DNA of 64,000 nt from positions 1,116,001 to 1,180,000 of the forward strand of contig NZ_FXBM01000002.1 of NCBI RefSeq assembly GCF_900177245.1. Direction: 5' to 3'. This DNA is from Rathayibacter oskolensis (GTDB lineage: Bacteria > Actinomycetota > Actinomycetes > Actinomycetales > Microbacteriaceae). Shown in pieces: positions 19,653 to 32,402 of this stretch (position 1 is the first letter of the stretch; each line of letters starts with the position of its first letter). The notes beneath the pieces were generated by a model. The model did not search any database, was not told the DNA's origin, and saw nothing but the letters and a program-made list of their open reading frames with translations. The position numbers were made by a program, and so were the translations under genes.

Positions 19653-20464
19653 GCACGGTCACCCCCGCACCGCTCGAGCCGCACCAGCCCGGCATCCCGG
19701 ATCGCCTCGTCGTCGCGCTGCGCGAGCTCGCGCAGACCGAGAGGCTCCTGGTCGCCCTCGACTTCGACGGCACGCTCGCCCCCGAGGTCGACGAGCCGGC
19801 GCGCGCCCGGGCGCTGCCCGAGGCGCGCGACGCCGTGCTCCGCCTGCTCGCGCTGCCGGCCACCCGCGTCGCCCTCGTGTCCGGGCGCGCCCTCGAGAGC
19901 CTGGAGGAGGTCGCGCAGCTCCCCGACGAGGCGCTGCTCGTCGGCTCCCACGGCGTCGAGATCCGCCTCGACCCCGATGAGGACGCCGTCCGACTCGACG
20001 CGAGCGAGCAGGCCAAGGTCGACGTCCTCGAGGACGTGCTGAAGGGCATCGCCCGCGGCATCGACAACGTCTGGATCGAGGACAAGCCGGCCGGCTTCGC
20101 GCTGCACACCCGGCTCGCGACCGATCGCCACAGCCGGGTGGCCCACGTCGTCGCCCTGTCGGAGGCGCGTGCCGAGGTCGAGGGCGTCCACGTCCGCGAG
20201 GGCAAGAACGTGCTCGAGTTCTCGGTCCGCTCCACCACCAAGGGCGAGGCGGTAGAGCACCTCCGCCGCTACACCGGCGCCACGGCCGTGCTCTACGCGG
20301 GCGACGACGTCACCGACGAGGACGCCTTCGCGGTGATGCGCGCGGGCGACGTCGGGATCAAGAGCGGCGCGGGCACGACGTCGGCCTCGCACCGCGTCCG
20401 CGGCCCGGAGCAGGTGGCGCACGCGCTGTCGCTGCTGGCCGGGTACCGCGGCACGGCGGGCTAG
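19649..20464 (+). CDS. otsB: trehalose-6-phosphate phosphatase
   Basis: 271-residue HAD phosphatase that removes the phosphate from trehalose 6-phosphate. Motif I is [17 protein letters not shown] (about residue 32), motif II in LVSGRALES, and motif IV in [13 protein letters not shown] (about 208-220). Start at ATG 19649, overlapping the otsA stop. Together with otsA it makes the osmoprotectant trehalose, and the GH15 enzyme upstream could degrade it. Confidence 0.95.
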   Translation: MSTVTPAPLEPHQPGIPDRLVVALRELAQTERLLVALDFDGTLAPEVDEPARARALPEARDAVLRLLALPATRVALVSGRALESLEEVAQLPDEALLVGSHGVEIRLDPDEDAVRLDASEQAKVDVLEDVLKGIARGIDNVWIEDKPAGFALHTRLATDRHSRVAHVVALSEARAEVEGVHVREGKNVLEFSVRSTTKGEAVEHLRRYTGATAVLYAGDDVTDEDAFAVMRAGDVGIKSGAGTTSASHRVRGPEQVAHALSLLAGYRGTAG

Positions 20465-20528
20465 GTCCTCCTCCTCCACGGCGGATCGGAACGGCTCCTC
20501 CCGAGCCGGAGTACGGCCGACGAGGCGG

Positions 20529-20541
20529 TAGCCTCGTCACA
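20529..20541 (+). promoter_or_regulatory. putative -10 box, leaderless start of ilvD
   Basis: TAGCCT at 20529-20534 ends 6 nt before ATG 20541. No Shine-Dalgarno is visible, so a leaderless transcript is inferred. Confidence 0.45.
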
Positions 20542-22235
20542 TGCCGGAAATCGATTGGAAGCCTCGTTCGCGCACCGTCACGGACGGCATCGAGGCCACG
20601 ACGTCGCGCGGGATGCTGCGGGCCGTCGGAATGGGCGACGACGACTGGGAGAAGCCCCAGATCGGCATCGCCTCGTCCTGGAACGAGATCACCCCGTGCA
20701 ACCTCTCGCTGGAGCGCCTCGCGCGCAGCGCCAAAGAGGGTGTGCACTCGGGAGGCGGCTACCCGCTCCAGTTCGGGACCGTCTCGGTGTCGGACGGCAT
20801 CTCGATGGGCCACGAGGGCATGCACTTCTCGCTCGTCTCGCGCGAGGTCATCGCCGACTCCGTCGAGACCGTGATGATGGCCGAGCGCCTCGATGGCACC
20901 GTCATGCTCGCGGGCTGCGACAAGTCGCTGCCCGGCATGCTGATGGCGGCCGCGCGGCTCGACCTCGCCGCCGTCTTCGTCTACGCCGGCTCGATCGCGC
21001 CGGGGTGGGTCAAGCTCTCGGACGGCACCGAGAAGGACATCACGATCATCGACTCCTTCGAGGCGGTCGGCGCCGTCAAGGCCGGGATCATGTCCGAGGA
21101 GGACGCCAAGCGCATCGAGTGCGCGTTCGCACCCGGCGAGGGCTCGTGCGGAGGCATGTACACCGCGAACACGATGGCCAGCGTCGCCGAGGCGCTCGGC
21201 ATGAGCCTCCCCGGCTCCGCGTCGCCCGCCGCGGCCGACCGCCGCCGCGACTACTTCGCCCGCAAGTCGGGGGAGGCCGTGGTCGAGATGCTCCGCAACG
21301 GCATCACCGCGCGCGACATCCTCACCAAGGAGGCGTTCGAGAACGCGATCGCCGTCGCGATGGCCTTCGGAGGCTCGACCAACGTCATCCTGCACCTGCT
21401 GGCGATCGCGAACGAGGCCGAGGTCGACCTCACGATCGACGACTTCAACCGCGTCGGCGACACGATCCCGCACATCGGAGACCTGAAGCCCTTCGGCAAG
21501 TACGTCATGAACGACGTCGACCGCCACGGCGGGGTCCCGGCCGTGATGAAGGCTCTGCTCGACGCGGGGCTCCTGCACGGCGACTGCCTCACGGTGACCG
21601 GCAGGACGGTGGCCGAGAACCTGGCCGAGATGGACATCGCCCCGCTCGACGGCGAGGTCATCCGCACGCTGGACAACCCGATCCACGCGACCGGGGGAAT
21701 CACGGTCCTCAAGGGCTCGCTGGCTCCCGAGGGCGCTGTCGTCAAGACCGCGGGCTTCGACGCCTCCGTCTTCGAGGGCCCGGCCCGCGTGTTCGAGCGC
21801 GAGCGCGCCGCGATGGACGCGCTCACCGAGGGGCGGATCAAGCACGGCGACGTCGTCGTCATCCGCTACGAGGGCCCCAAGGGCGGGCCGGGGATGCGCG
21901 AGATGCTCGCGATCACCGCCGCCATCAAGGGCGCGGGCCTCGGAAAAGATGTACTACTCTTGACCGACGGACGATTCTCAGGCGGCACAACCGGCCTGTG
22001 CATCGGACACATAGCTCCCGAATCGGTGGACGCAGGTCCTATCGCATTCGTTCGCGACGGCGACCCGATTCGGGTCGACATCGCCGCTCGCTCGATCGAC
22101 CTACTCGTCGACGACTCCGAGCTCGCCGCCCGCCGAGAAGGCTGGGCCCCCCTCCCTCCGCGCTACACCCGCGGTGTCCTCGCCAAGTACGCCAAGCTCG
22201 TCCGCTCGGCAGCCGAGGGCGCCACCACCGGGTAG
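20541..22235 (+). CDS. ilvD: dihydroxy-acid dehydratase
   Basis: Third step of valine/isoleucine synthesis, an iron-sulfur dehydratase. 564 residues, standard length. Cluster-binding Cys are in [12 protein letters not shown] and [14 protein letters not shown]; the C-terminal [21 protein letters not shown] is conserved. Codons 468-533 (about 21942-22140) switch abruptly to codons rare in the rest of the gene (GTA, CTA, TTG, ATA, ACA, TCA, CGA), although the protein stays intact. First gene of ilvD-ilvB-ilvN-ilvC. Confidence 0.96.
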   Translation: MPEIDWKPRSRTVTDGIEATTSRGMLRAVGMGDDDWEKPQIGIASSWNEITPCNLSLERLARSAKEGVHSGGGYPLQFGTVSVSDGISMGHEGMHFSLVSREVIADSVETVMMAERLDGTVMLAGCDKSLPGMLMAAARLDLAAVFVYAGSIAPGWVKLSDGTEKDITIIDSFEAVGAVKAGIMSEEDAKRIECAFAPGEGSCGGMYTANTMASVAEALGMSLPGSASPAAADRRRDYFARKSGEAVVEMLRNGITARDILTKEAFENAIAVAMAFGGSTNVILHLLAIANEAEVDLTIDDFNRVGDTIPHIGDLKPFGKYVMNDVDRHGGVPAVMKALLDAGLLHGDCLTVTGRTVAENLAEMDIAPLDGEVIRTLDNPIHATGGITVLKGSLAPEGAVVKTAGFDASVFEGPARVFERERAAMDALTEGRIKHGDVVVIRYEGPKGGPGMREMLAITAAIKGAGLGKDVLLLTDGRFSGGTTGLCIGHIAPESVDAGPIAFVRDGDPIRVDIAARSIDLLVDDSELAARREGWAPLPPRYTRGVLAKYAKLVRSAAEGATTG

Positions 22236-22297
22236 TCCAGGCCGGCCGCGCACTCGCGCTCCCTGACGCATCACGTTCCGAAGGAATCGACACCCGC

Positions 22298-25709
<3,412 letters not shown>

Positions 25710-25722
25710 TCGTCCGCACGGC

Positions 25723-25790
25723 CGAGGGAACCCCGGTGCGTCGAGAGAGCCTGTCCTGTCAGGCCCGCTCGCCGGGTCGGGGTTCCCTCG
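25723..25790. terminator. bidirectional hairpin terminator
   Basis: CGAGGGAACCCC (25723-25734) is the reverse complement of GGGGTTCCCTCG (25779-25790), a 12-bp perfect stem between the convergent ends of ilvC and the SGNH hydrolase gene. The 44-nt loop contains a smaller dyad. Confidence 0.75.
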
Positions 25791-25799
25791 CGTCCGGGG

Positions 25800-26624
25800 T
25801 CAGTAGCCGAGGTCGCGGGCCAGGCGGCGCAGGCCGCCCTTCGGGGGGACGAGCACGGGCTCGGGCCAGCGCGGAGTCAGGTGGTCGCCCAGGGTGACCC
25901 GGCGGATCTTGCGGCCGACCAGGGGGAGGAGCCAGTCCGCCGTCCAGCGGTGCTGGTCGCGCAGCCACTCGGCGGCGGTCAGCGGCTCCGGAGCCTCCCA
26001 GGGGCCGGTCGAGATCGTGTGCGGCACGCCGAGGATGTCGAGCACCTGCGCCGCGAGGTAGCGGTGGCCGCGCTTGGAGAGGTGCATCCTGTCGGGCGAC
26101 CACATCATCGGCTCGCGGAACGCCTGCATCCGCCAGTAGTCGACCAGGATCGCGCCGCGCTCCCTGGCGATCCGGCGGACGGCGGCGTTGTAGACGCGGT
26201 TCCGCCGCAGGAACATCCGCGGGGCGGGCAGCTTCGGGATGTCGAACCCGGTGAAGAGCACCAGGGAGGCGCCGGTCGTCGCGAGGGCGTCGACCATGCT
26301 CTCGTACTCCTCGACGAGCACGCGCATGTCGGTCTTCAGGTCGAGGATGTCGTTGCCGCCCGCGTAGAGGGTGACGAGGGTGGGGCGCAGCGCGAGAGCG
26401 CCGGGGAGCTGCTCGGCCCGGATCTGCGCGAGGCGCTTCGAGCGGATCGCCAGGTTCGCGTACTCCCACCCGGGCTCGGCGCGGGCGAGCCGGTCCGCGA
26501 CGCGGTCGGCCCAGCCGCGGACCCCGTTGGGCATCCGGAGGTGCGGGTCGCCGACCCCCTCGGTGAACGAGTCGCCCACCGCCACGAAACGGCGCCCGGA
26601 CCCCGCTCCCGTGCGATCAGCCAT
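25800..26624 (-). CDS. SGNH/GDSL-family hydrolase
   Basis: 274 residues. Block I VAVGDSFTEGVGDP (nucleophile Ser about residue 19), Gly of block II, GGND in block III (YAGGNDILD) and block V PDRMHLSKRGH (Asp and His). Esterase/lipase or acyl-sugar hydrolase; the substrate is unknown. No signal peptide is evident. It converges with ilvC and ends next to a shared terminator. Confidence 0.9.
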   Translation of the reverse strand: MADRTGAGSGRRFVAVGDSFTEGVGDPHLRMPNGVRGWADRVADRLARAEPGWEYANLAIRSKRLAQIRAEQLPGALALRPTLVTLYAGGNDILDLKTDMRVLVEEYESMVDALATTGASLVLFTGFDIPKLPAPRMFLRRNRVYNAAVRRIARERGAILVDYWRMQAFREPMMWSPDRMHLSKRGHRYLAAQVLDILGVPHTISTGPWEAPEPLTAAEWLRDQHRWTADWLLPLVGRKIRRVTLGDHLTPRWPEPVLVPPKGGLRRLARDLGY

Positions 26625-26719
26625 CCGCCCAGCATCTCCTGCGCAGAGGACCGGCCGGTGTCCTCCGGGTGTCGGCGCGGTGTCGGCTCGCTCCGAGCCC
26701 GCTGCCGGGCGGGCGCGGC

Positions 26720-26732
26720 TAGGGTGTTGCGG
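26720..26732 (+). promoter_or_regulatory. putative -10 box, leaderless start
   Basis: TAGGGT at 26720-26725 ends 6 nt before GTG 26732 and supports that start. Confidence 0.4.
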
Positions 26733-27259
26733 TGATCGAGGACAGGCCGCGAGAGGCCGCAGACGACGATGCGCTCAGCTGGGCCGGCGAGGGCGACGAC
26801 CCGACCCTGTCGGCGGGCGACGGGACGCGGCCCCGCCGGGCTCCGCGCGCCGTCCGGTCGGCGCCGAGCGACCGGGAGGCCCTGCCGGGCGAGACGGACG
26901 ACGAGCTGCCGGAGGAGCTGCGCGAGGACGAGGACGGCCCGACGGAGGCGGAGGAGGCCGCCGCCTCCTCGGTGCTGCTCGTCGCGACCGGTGCGGCCGC
27001 GGGCCTCTACCTGCTGTACACGATCGGATGGATGATCACCGCGACCCGGCCGAACGCCACGATCGCCGCCTCCTTCTCGGGCGACGCGCTCGGCGGTGCG
27101 CTCTACGGGCTCGGCCTCTGGCTGGCCGTCGCCGCCCCTGCGACCTGGTTCGCCGCGGTGCTGCTCGGCACGCGCGACTCCCGGGTCCGCACTCGCGTCC
27201 TCTGGCTGGTGGCCGGTCTCGTGCTGCTCGCCCCGCTGCCGTTCCTGAAGGGGGCCTGA
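26732..27259 (+). CDS. hypothetical membrane protein
   Basis: 175 residues from a GTG start. The first 85 residues are acidic and disordered-looking (ETDDELPEELREDEDGP); the rest has three hydrophobic segments (about 87-105, 122-148, 157-172) enclosing TATRPNATIAASFSGDALG. The family is not recognised. Two bases separate it from the next membrane protein, so they are probably a pair upstream of serA. Confidence 0.7.
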   Translation: MIEDRPREAADDDALSWAGEGDDPTLSAGDGTRPRRAPRAVRSAPSDREALPGETDDELPEELREDEDGPTEAEEAAASSVLLVATGAAAGLYLLYTIGWMITATRPNATIAASFSGDALGGALYGLGLWLAVAAPATWFAAVLLGTRDSRVRTRVLWLVAGLVLLAPLPFLKGA

Positions 27260-27261
27260 TC

Positions 27262-27651
27262 GTGACCGCACCTGCTGCCTCCTCGAAGGCGACCCTCGGC
27301 GGTCGCCGGCCCGGTGAGGGACGCGGGCGGCGCCTCGCCCTGTCCGTGCTGATCGCCGTGGTCGCCGGTCTGCTCTTCGCCTGGGACGTCTGGGAGGCGA
27401 TCGGCAACCTCGTCGGCCTGCGCACCTATGCGGCGAGCCTCGGCACCGATCTGAACGCCACGGGCTGGACCGTGCTCGTGCTCGGGCTGGTGCTGCCCGT
27501 CGTCTGCTTCGCCGTCGCACTCGCGCTCGGCCGCCGGCGCGGCGTTCCGGCACGCGCCGGGCTGCTCGTCGCCGCGCTGTGCCTCTCGGCCGCGCTCTCG
27601 CTCGACGTGCAGCTGATCCTGGGCTTCGAGAGCCTCGTCGACCTCGGCTGA
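27262..27651 (+). CDS. hypothetical membrane protein
   Basis: 129 residues from GTG 27262. Basic N-terminus (SKATLGGRRPGEGRGRR) and three hydrophobic segments (about residues 26-45, 65-85, 95-120). Not recognised. It follows the previous gene after 2 bp, so a shared membrane function is likely but unknown. Confidence 0.7.
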   Translation: MTAPAASSKATLGGRRPGEGRGRRLALSVLIAVVAGLLFAWDVWEAIGNLVGLRTYAASLGTDLNATGWTVLVLGLVLPVVCFAVALALGRRRGVPARAGLLVAALCLSAALSLDVQLILGFESLVDLG

Positions 27652-27691
27652 CGCGGACGTCACACGGCCCGGGCCCTGCTCGGGGCTCCGA

Positions 27692-27697
27692 TACAGT
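27692..27697 (+). promoter_or_regulatory. putative -10 box upstream of serA
   Basis: TACAGT in the context GATACAGTGG. With serA starting at 27766 this would give a leader of about 60 nt. No clear -35. Confidence 0.35.
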
Positions 27698-27765
27698 GGC
27701 GGGGGCTCCACCGAGGCCCCGCGCCCGGTGCCCGCTCCGTCCCCTCCCCGAAGGAAGCGCCTCCC

Positions 27766-29358
27766 GTGACACAGCCGGTCGTCCTGATCGCCGAAGAACT
27801 CTCGCCCGCCACCGTGGACGCCCTCGGTCCCGACTTCGAGATCCGCTCAGTGGACGGCACCGACCGCCCGGCGCTGCTCGAGGCGCTCGGCACGGCCGAC
27901 GCGATCCTGGTGCGCTCGGCCACGCAGGTCGACGCGGAGGCGCTCGCCGCAGCCCCGTCGCTGAAGGTGATCGCGCGGGCCGGCGTCGGCCTCGACAACG
28001 TCGACATCACGGCCGCCACGGCCGCGGGAGTGATGGTCGTCAACGCACCGACCTCCAACATCATCTCGGCCGCCGAGCTGACCGTCGGCCACATCCTCAG
28101 CCTCGCCCGCCACATCCCCGCCGCGCACAGCGCGCTCGCCGAGGGTCTCTGGAAGCGCTCGAAGTACACGGGCGTCGAGCTCTACGAGAAGACGGTCGGC
28201 ATCATCGGCCTCGGCCGGATCGGCGCGCTGATCACCGCCCGCCTGCAGGCGTTCGGCGTGGACGTCGTCGCCTACGACCCCTACGTGACGAGCGCCCGCG
28301 CCCAGCAGCTCGGCGTGACGCTGCTCCCGCTCGAGGAGCTGCTCGCGCAGAGCGACTTCATCACGATCCACATGCCCAAGACGGCCGAGACCACCGGGAT
28401 GATCTCGGACGAGCAGCTCGCGCTGATGAAGCCGACGGCGTTCATCGTGAACGTCGCGCGCGGCGGGCTCATCGACGAGGACGCGCTGCACCGCGCACTC
28501 GTGGCGAAGAGCATCGCCGGCGCCGGCCTCGACGTCTTCGTCAAGGAGCCCCCGACCGGCTCGCCGCTGCTCTCCCTCGAGAACGTGGTGGTGACTCCGC
28601 ACCTGGGAGCGTCGACGGACGAGGCGCAGGAGAAGGCGGGCGTCTCGGTCGCCAAGTCGGTGCGGCTCGCGCTCTCGGGCGAGCTCGTGCCCGACGCGGT
28701 CAACGTCGCGGGCGGAGTCATCGACGAGTACGTCCGCCCGGGCATCCCCCTGGTCGAGAAGCTCGGTCAGGTGTTCTCGGGTCTCGCCGGCTCTCCCGTC
28801 ACCTCGATCGACGTCGAGGTCCGCGGCGAGCTCGCCGGCTACGACGTCAAGGTCCTCAAGCTCGCGGCACTCAAGGGCGTCTTCACGAACGTGGTGTCGG
28901 AGTCGGTGTCGTACGTGAACGCCCCGGTGCTCGCGGAGCAGCGCGGCATCGAGGTGCGCCTCATCACCGACGCGGTGTCGGACGAGTACCGCAACGTGAT
29001 CACGCTGCGCGGCGCCCTCTCGGACGGCTCGCAGATCTCGGTATCGGGCACGCTCACCGGCACCAAGCAGGTCGAGAAGCTCGTGGCGATCAACGGCTAC
29101 GACGTCGAGGTGCCGCTCGCGAAGCACCACGTGGTGATGAGCTACGTCGACCGGCCCGGGATCGTCGCGGTGTACGGCCGCGAGTTCGGCGACGCCTCCG
29201 TCAACATCGCCGGCATGCAGATCGCCCGCACCGAGGCCGGCGGCAAGGCCCTCTCGGTGATCACGATCGACTCTCCCGCGCCCGACGGCCTGCTCGAGAA
29301 GGTCCGCGTCGCGATCGACGCGGACCTGATGCAGGAGATCGACATCACCCAGCAGTAG
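27766..29358 (+). CDS. serA: D-3-phosphoglycerate dehydrogenase
   Basis: First committed step of serine synthesis, oxidising 3-phosphoglycerate with NAD. 530 residues, the long actinobacterial type: substrate/NAD domains with VGIIGLGRIGALI (Rossmann, about 144-156) and catalytic Arg/Glu/His segments, then the intervening domain and a C-terminal ACT domain for serine feedback (about 455-530, VVMSYVDRPGIVAVYG). GTG start at 27766. PhzF follows after 8 bp, so they may be co-transcribed. Confidence 0.96.
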   Translation: MTQPVVLIAEELSPATVDALGPDFEIRSVDGTDRPALLEALGTADAILVRSATQVDAEALAAAPSLKVIARAGVGLDNVDITAATAAGVMVVNAPTSNIISAAELTVGHILSLARHIPAAHSALAEGLWKRSKYTGVELYEKTVGIIGLGRIGALITARLQAFGVDVVAYDPYVTSARAQQLGVTLLPLEELLAQSDFITIHMPKTAETTGMISDEQLALMKPTAFIVNVARGGLIDEDALHRALVAKSIAGAGLDVFVKEPPTGSPLLSLENVVVTPHLGASTDEAQEKAGVSVAKSVRLALSGELVPDAVNVAGGVIDEYVRPGIPLVEKLGQVFSGLAGSPVTSIDVEVRGELAGYDVKVLKLAALKGVFTNVVSESVSYVNAPVLAEQRGIEVRLITDAVSDEYRNVITLRGALSDGSQISVSGTLTGTKQVEKLVAINGYDVEVPLAKHHVVMSYVDRPGIVAVYGREFGDASVNIAGMQIARTEAGGKALSVITIDSPAPDGLLEKVRVAIDADLMQEIDITQQ

Positions 29359-29366
29359 GAGGCGTC

Positions 29367-30203
29367 ATGCGGTCGCGGAGGTTCGCACAGGTCGACGTGT
29401 TCGGTGCAGAGCCGTTCCTGGGCAATCCGGTGGCGGTGGTCGTCGAGGGCGACGATGTCTCGGACGACGCGATGGCGGCGTTCGCGCGATGGACGAACCT
29501 GTCGGAGACGACCTTCGTGCTGGCGCCGACGACTCCCGAGGCCGACTACCGCCTCCGGATCTTCACGCCGGGCGGCGAGCTGCCGTTCGCCGGCCACCCG
29601 ACGCTCGGGAGCGCGCACGCGTGGCTCGCGGCCGGGGGAGTGCCGCGCGGTGACGGTGCGATCGTGCAGGAGTGCACGGCCGGGCTGGTGCGGTTGCGGG
29701 TGACGGAGGCGGGGATCGCGTTCGCCGCGCCTCCGCGACGACGCTCGGGGCCGGCCGACGAGGCGACGGTGGAGCGCGCCGCCGCGGCCCTCGGGATCCG
29801 CCGTTCCGAGATCCTCGGACACGAGTGGGTCGACAACGGGCCGGGCTGGCTCGCGGTGCGGCTGGCCTCGGCCGCGCGGGTGCTCGAGCTGGCGCCGGAC
29901 CAGGCGCTGCTGGCGGGGCTGCCGCTCGGTGTGGTCGGGCCGCACGCCGCGGGCTCCGAGTGCGCGTTCGAGGTGCGGGCGTTCATCCCGGACGCGGGCG
30001 TCGCCGAGGATCCGGTGACGGGGAGCCTCAACGCGGGGATCGCGCAGTGGCTGATCGGGGCGGGGCTCGCTCCGGAGCAGTACGTCGCGGCGCAGGGCGC
30101 GGCCCTCGGGCGCGCGGGTCGCGTGCACGTCGAGCGCGTGGGCGAGGACGTGTGGATCGGCGGGGCGACGACGACGCTGATCGACGGGGTCGTGCGGCTG
30201 TAG
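29367..30203 (+). CDS. PhzF family isomerase
   Basis: 278 residues with the PhzF double fold: N-terminal VDVFGAEPFLGNPVAVV with conserved acidic residue in NLSETTFVL, GELPFAGHPTLGSAHAWL, and C-terminal EDPVTGSLNAGIAQWL. Known members isomerise phenazine precursors or other small amino-acid-derived compounds; no phenazine cluster is present, so the substrate is unknown. Good ribosome binding site (GTAGGAGG) 5 nt before ATG. Confidence 0.9.
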   Translation: MRSRRFAQVDVFGAEPFLGNPVAVVVEGDDVSDDAMAAFARWTNLSETTFVLAPTTPEADYRLRIFTPGGELPFAGHPTLGSAHAWLAAGGVPRGDGAIVQECTAGLVRLRVTEAGIAFAAPPRRRSGPADEATVERAAAALGIRRSEILGHEWVDNGPGWLAVRLASAARVLELAPDQALLAGLPLGVVGPHAAGSECAFEVRAFIPDAGVAEDPVTGSLNAGIAQWLIGAGLAPEQYVAAQGAALGRAGRVHVERVGEDVWIGGATTTLIDGVVRL

Positions 30204-30248
30204 GAGTGCTGTTCTCAGAAGGGGCTGGCGCGCGTCGGCGTGTCCGCG

Positions 30249-31598
30249 TCAGAACGGCGGCGGTGCGTCGTCGAAGCGTGGGGGTGGTGCGGGTCGTCGC
30301 CCGGGAAGTGCGGGCGGTCGAGTGGTGACGTGGCGTCCGGTGGGGGTGGTCCACTCGGCGGTGCCGTCGGGATGGAGGACGTAGGTCCAGCGGTCGCCGT
30401 GGCGGACGTGATGGTGGCTGGTGCAGAGCGATGCCAGGTTGTCGAGGGAGGTCTGCCCGCCGTTCCGCCATTCGAGGGTGTGGTCGGCTTCGCTGGTGGA
30501 GGCGGGGCGGGTGCAGGCGGGGAAGCGGCAGGTCTGGTCGCGCAGCTGGAGGGCGAGACGCATCTGAGGAGGTGGGACGCGGTGGGTGCGTCCGACGGAG
30601 ACGACTGTGCCCGTGACCGGGTCGGTGAGGACGCGGGTGAACGAGGCGGCGACTCCGACGAGGTGGCGGGCGACGGTGGCGGGGATCTCTCCGTAGCCGT
30701 CGAGATGGGCGGGCCCATCGTCCTCACCGGCTGCGGTCGTCGCGGGGAGGATGAGGCGCACTTCTGCGCGGACTCCGGGCACGAACGTGGGCGGGGCCTC
30801 CGTCCCGTCGCCGAGAGGGGTGGTTCCGGCGACGTCGCCGTCGCAGAGCAGGTCGGTGAGGGCGTCGGCGCGCAGCTGCGCGAGGGTCCGCTCGTCCCCG
30901 GACTCGTCGTCGCGGCTGCTGTCGCTGGTGCCGGTGCCGTCGCGGAGGTTCCGGGCGATCCGGTCGAGGCGGTGGTGGGCGCCGACCGCAGCGGCGGCCG
31001 GGAGGTAGGCGGACAGCGTGGCCATTCCGTCGATCTCCGGAGTGAGCCAGACGCCGCGGTCCTGCTCGGCGCGCGCGTGCCGCTTCTCGAGGGGGGAGTC
31101 GTGCAGTCGGTCGCGGAGCCTGCCGACCGCGCGCCGCAGCTGGGTCGGCGTCGTCGAGAGAGCGAGTTCGGCGGCGCGCTCGTCGAACTCGGCACGGGAC
31201 TCCTTCGGCAGGGACGCGGCGACCGAGCAGATCACCTCGCCCGCCTTCCAGCGGATGCGCGCCGCCGCGAGCGCTGCGCGGGTCAGGGGGAGATCCTCGA
31301 CCAGCAGGTGTGCGCGCTCGAGCTCGCGCGACAGCTCCCACTCGGACACTCCCGACCCGATCGCGAGCTCGGCGCGGAGGGAACGCTCGACGAGGTCGTT
31401 CGACTCGCTGCTCGACAGCCCGCCCCGAGCGAACGCGAGCGGGATCGCGAGCGCCGCGCGGTACACCTCGTACAGTCGCTCGGCCGACGCGAGCAGCGAC
31501 AGCGACGCCTCGCGGGCGAGCCGGCCGACCTCGTCGGCGCCCTCGCGGATCTCGTCGAGTGACGCCTCCGCGGGTCGTGTCTCTGCTGCCGCTGCCAT
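30249..31598 (-). CDS. DUF222 / HNH endonuclease domain protein (13E12-type)
   Basis: 449 residues. DUF222 helical region over most of the length, then an HNH nuclease domain near the C-terminus: CRFPACTRPASTSEADHTLE, then NLASLCTSHHHVRHGD, with the typical Cys/His pattern. These genes occur in many copies in Actinobacteria; their job (selfish element, repair or other) is not settled. ATG at 31598. It converges with PhzF. Confidence 0.9.
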   Translation of the reverse strand: MAAAAETRPAEASLDEIREGADEVGRLAREASLSLLASAERLYEVYRAALAIPLAFARGGLSSSESNDLVERSLRAELAIGSGVSEWELSRELERAHLLVEDLPLTRAALAAARIRWKAGEVICSVAASLPKESRAEFDERAAELALSTTPTQLRRAVGRLRDRLHDSPLEKRHARAEQDRGVWLTPEIDGMATLSAYLPAAAAVGAHHRLDRIARNLRDGTGTSDSSRDDESGDERTLAQLRADALTDLLCDGDVAGTTPLGDGTEAPPTFVPGVRAEVRLILPATTAAGEDDGPAHLDGYGEIPATVARHLVGVAASFTRVLTDPVTGTVVSVGRTHRVPPPQMRLALQLRDQTCRFPACTRPASTSEADHTLEWRNGGQTSLDNLASLCTSHHHVRHGDRWTYVLHPDGTAEWTTPTGRHVTTRPPALPGRRPAPPPRFDDAPPPF

Positions 31599-31717
31599 AC
31601 GAGTATTGAATCAGGGACTACTGACACCGGGGCCGCGCACCCCGCCGATCGAGACGACTCGACGCCTGCGAAGGCCTGTGGAGGAAGGGTTCTCGCGCTG
31701 TGTGGTCCGGAGCCGCG

Positions 31718-31761
31718 CCTGCTGGCGATGGTGGCCCCTGCGGGGCTGCTCGACCAGCAGG
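31718..31761. repeat. REP-like palindromic element, copy 2
   Basis: Nested hairpin: CCTGCTGG (31718-31725) pairs with CCAGCAGG (31754-31761), inside which GCCCC pairs with GGGGC. The right arm GGGCTGCTCGACCAGCAGG (31743-31761) differs from copy 1 at 15907-15925 by one base. It lies between the divergent HNH gene start and the TetR gene end. Confidence 0.6.
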
Positions 31762-31773
31762 GAGGGGGGCCCG

Positions 31774-32304
31774 CTACTTCTCCAGGAGGCGGTCGATCAC
31801 CGCGAGGACGTCCTCGGCCTGGCCGCGGGTGCCCTCGCGCGTGGGGAGGAGGGCGGAGTTGTAGTAGAGGCCGTCGCTCATCAGGACGATCGCGCGGGCG
31901 ATCAGGGGGTCGCCGACCGCCTCGGCGACGACGGCGTTCCAGCTGTCGTGGATGCGGGCGAGGCCGGCGCTCGCGCGCTCGTCGTGGCCCTGCGCGATGC
32001 GCGAGACGGCGAGGATGGTGCGGTCGAAGGGGGTGTCGGCGGCGAACGACGTGCGGATCAGGTAGGGCACGACTCCCTCGTCCGAGGTGCGGATGCGATC
32101 GATGTCCTCTTCGAGGCGCTCGTCGAGGCGCTCGAGCAGGCCGTCGACGAGGGCGTCCTTCGAGGGGAAGTGGTAGAGCAGCCCGCCCTTCGAGACGCCG
32201 GCCGAGCGGGCGACGGCGTCGAGGGTGGCCGAGCGCTCGCCCTGCTCGGTGAGCAGCTCCTCGAAGGCGTCGAGGACGCGGTCGCGGGCGGGGGCGGGAG
32301 GCAT
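31774..32304 (-). CDS. TetR family transcriptional repressor
   Basis: 176 residues from ATG 32304 (MPPAPARDRVL). Chosen because TAGAAT at 32317-32312 (minus) ends 7 nt before this ATG; longer in-frame starts at 32313 and 32328 exist. N-terminal helix-turn-helix ATLDAVARSAGVSKGGLLYHF (about residues 25-45); C-terminal ligand-binding domain helical. Divergent from the MFS gene at 32403, which it probably represses. Confidence 0.92.
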   Translation of the reverse strand: MPPAPARDRVLDAFEELLTEQGERSATLDAVARSAGVSKGGLLYHFPSKDALVDGLLERLDERLEEDIDRIRTSDEGVVPYLIRTSFAADTPFDRTILAVSRIAQGHDERASAGLARIHDSWNAVVAEAVGDPLIARAIVLMSDGLYYNSALLPTREGTRGQAEDVLAVIDRLLEK

Positions 32305-32349
32305 GCGCTCCATTCTAGGGAGCGGCATCGCGCCGGCTCTCGATTACTG

Positions 32350-32369
32350 TACCGGCTGGACGGTATACT
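32350..32369 (+). promoter_or_regulatory. TetR operator overlapping MFS -10 box
   Basis: Dyad TACCG-N6-CGGTA (32350-32365) in the 98-bp divergent region; flanking bases extend it loosely. It overlaps TATACT (32364-32369), a good -10 for the transporter gene. Repressor binding here would block RNA polymerase. Confidence 0.6.
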
Positions 32370-32402
32370 CCTCGGAGTCGTCCCTCGAAAGGAAGCACCA
32401 CC

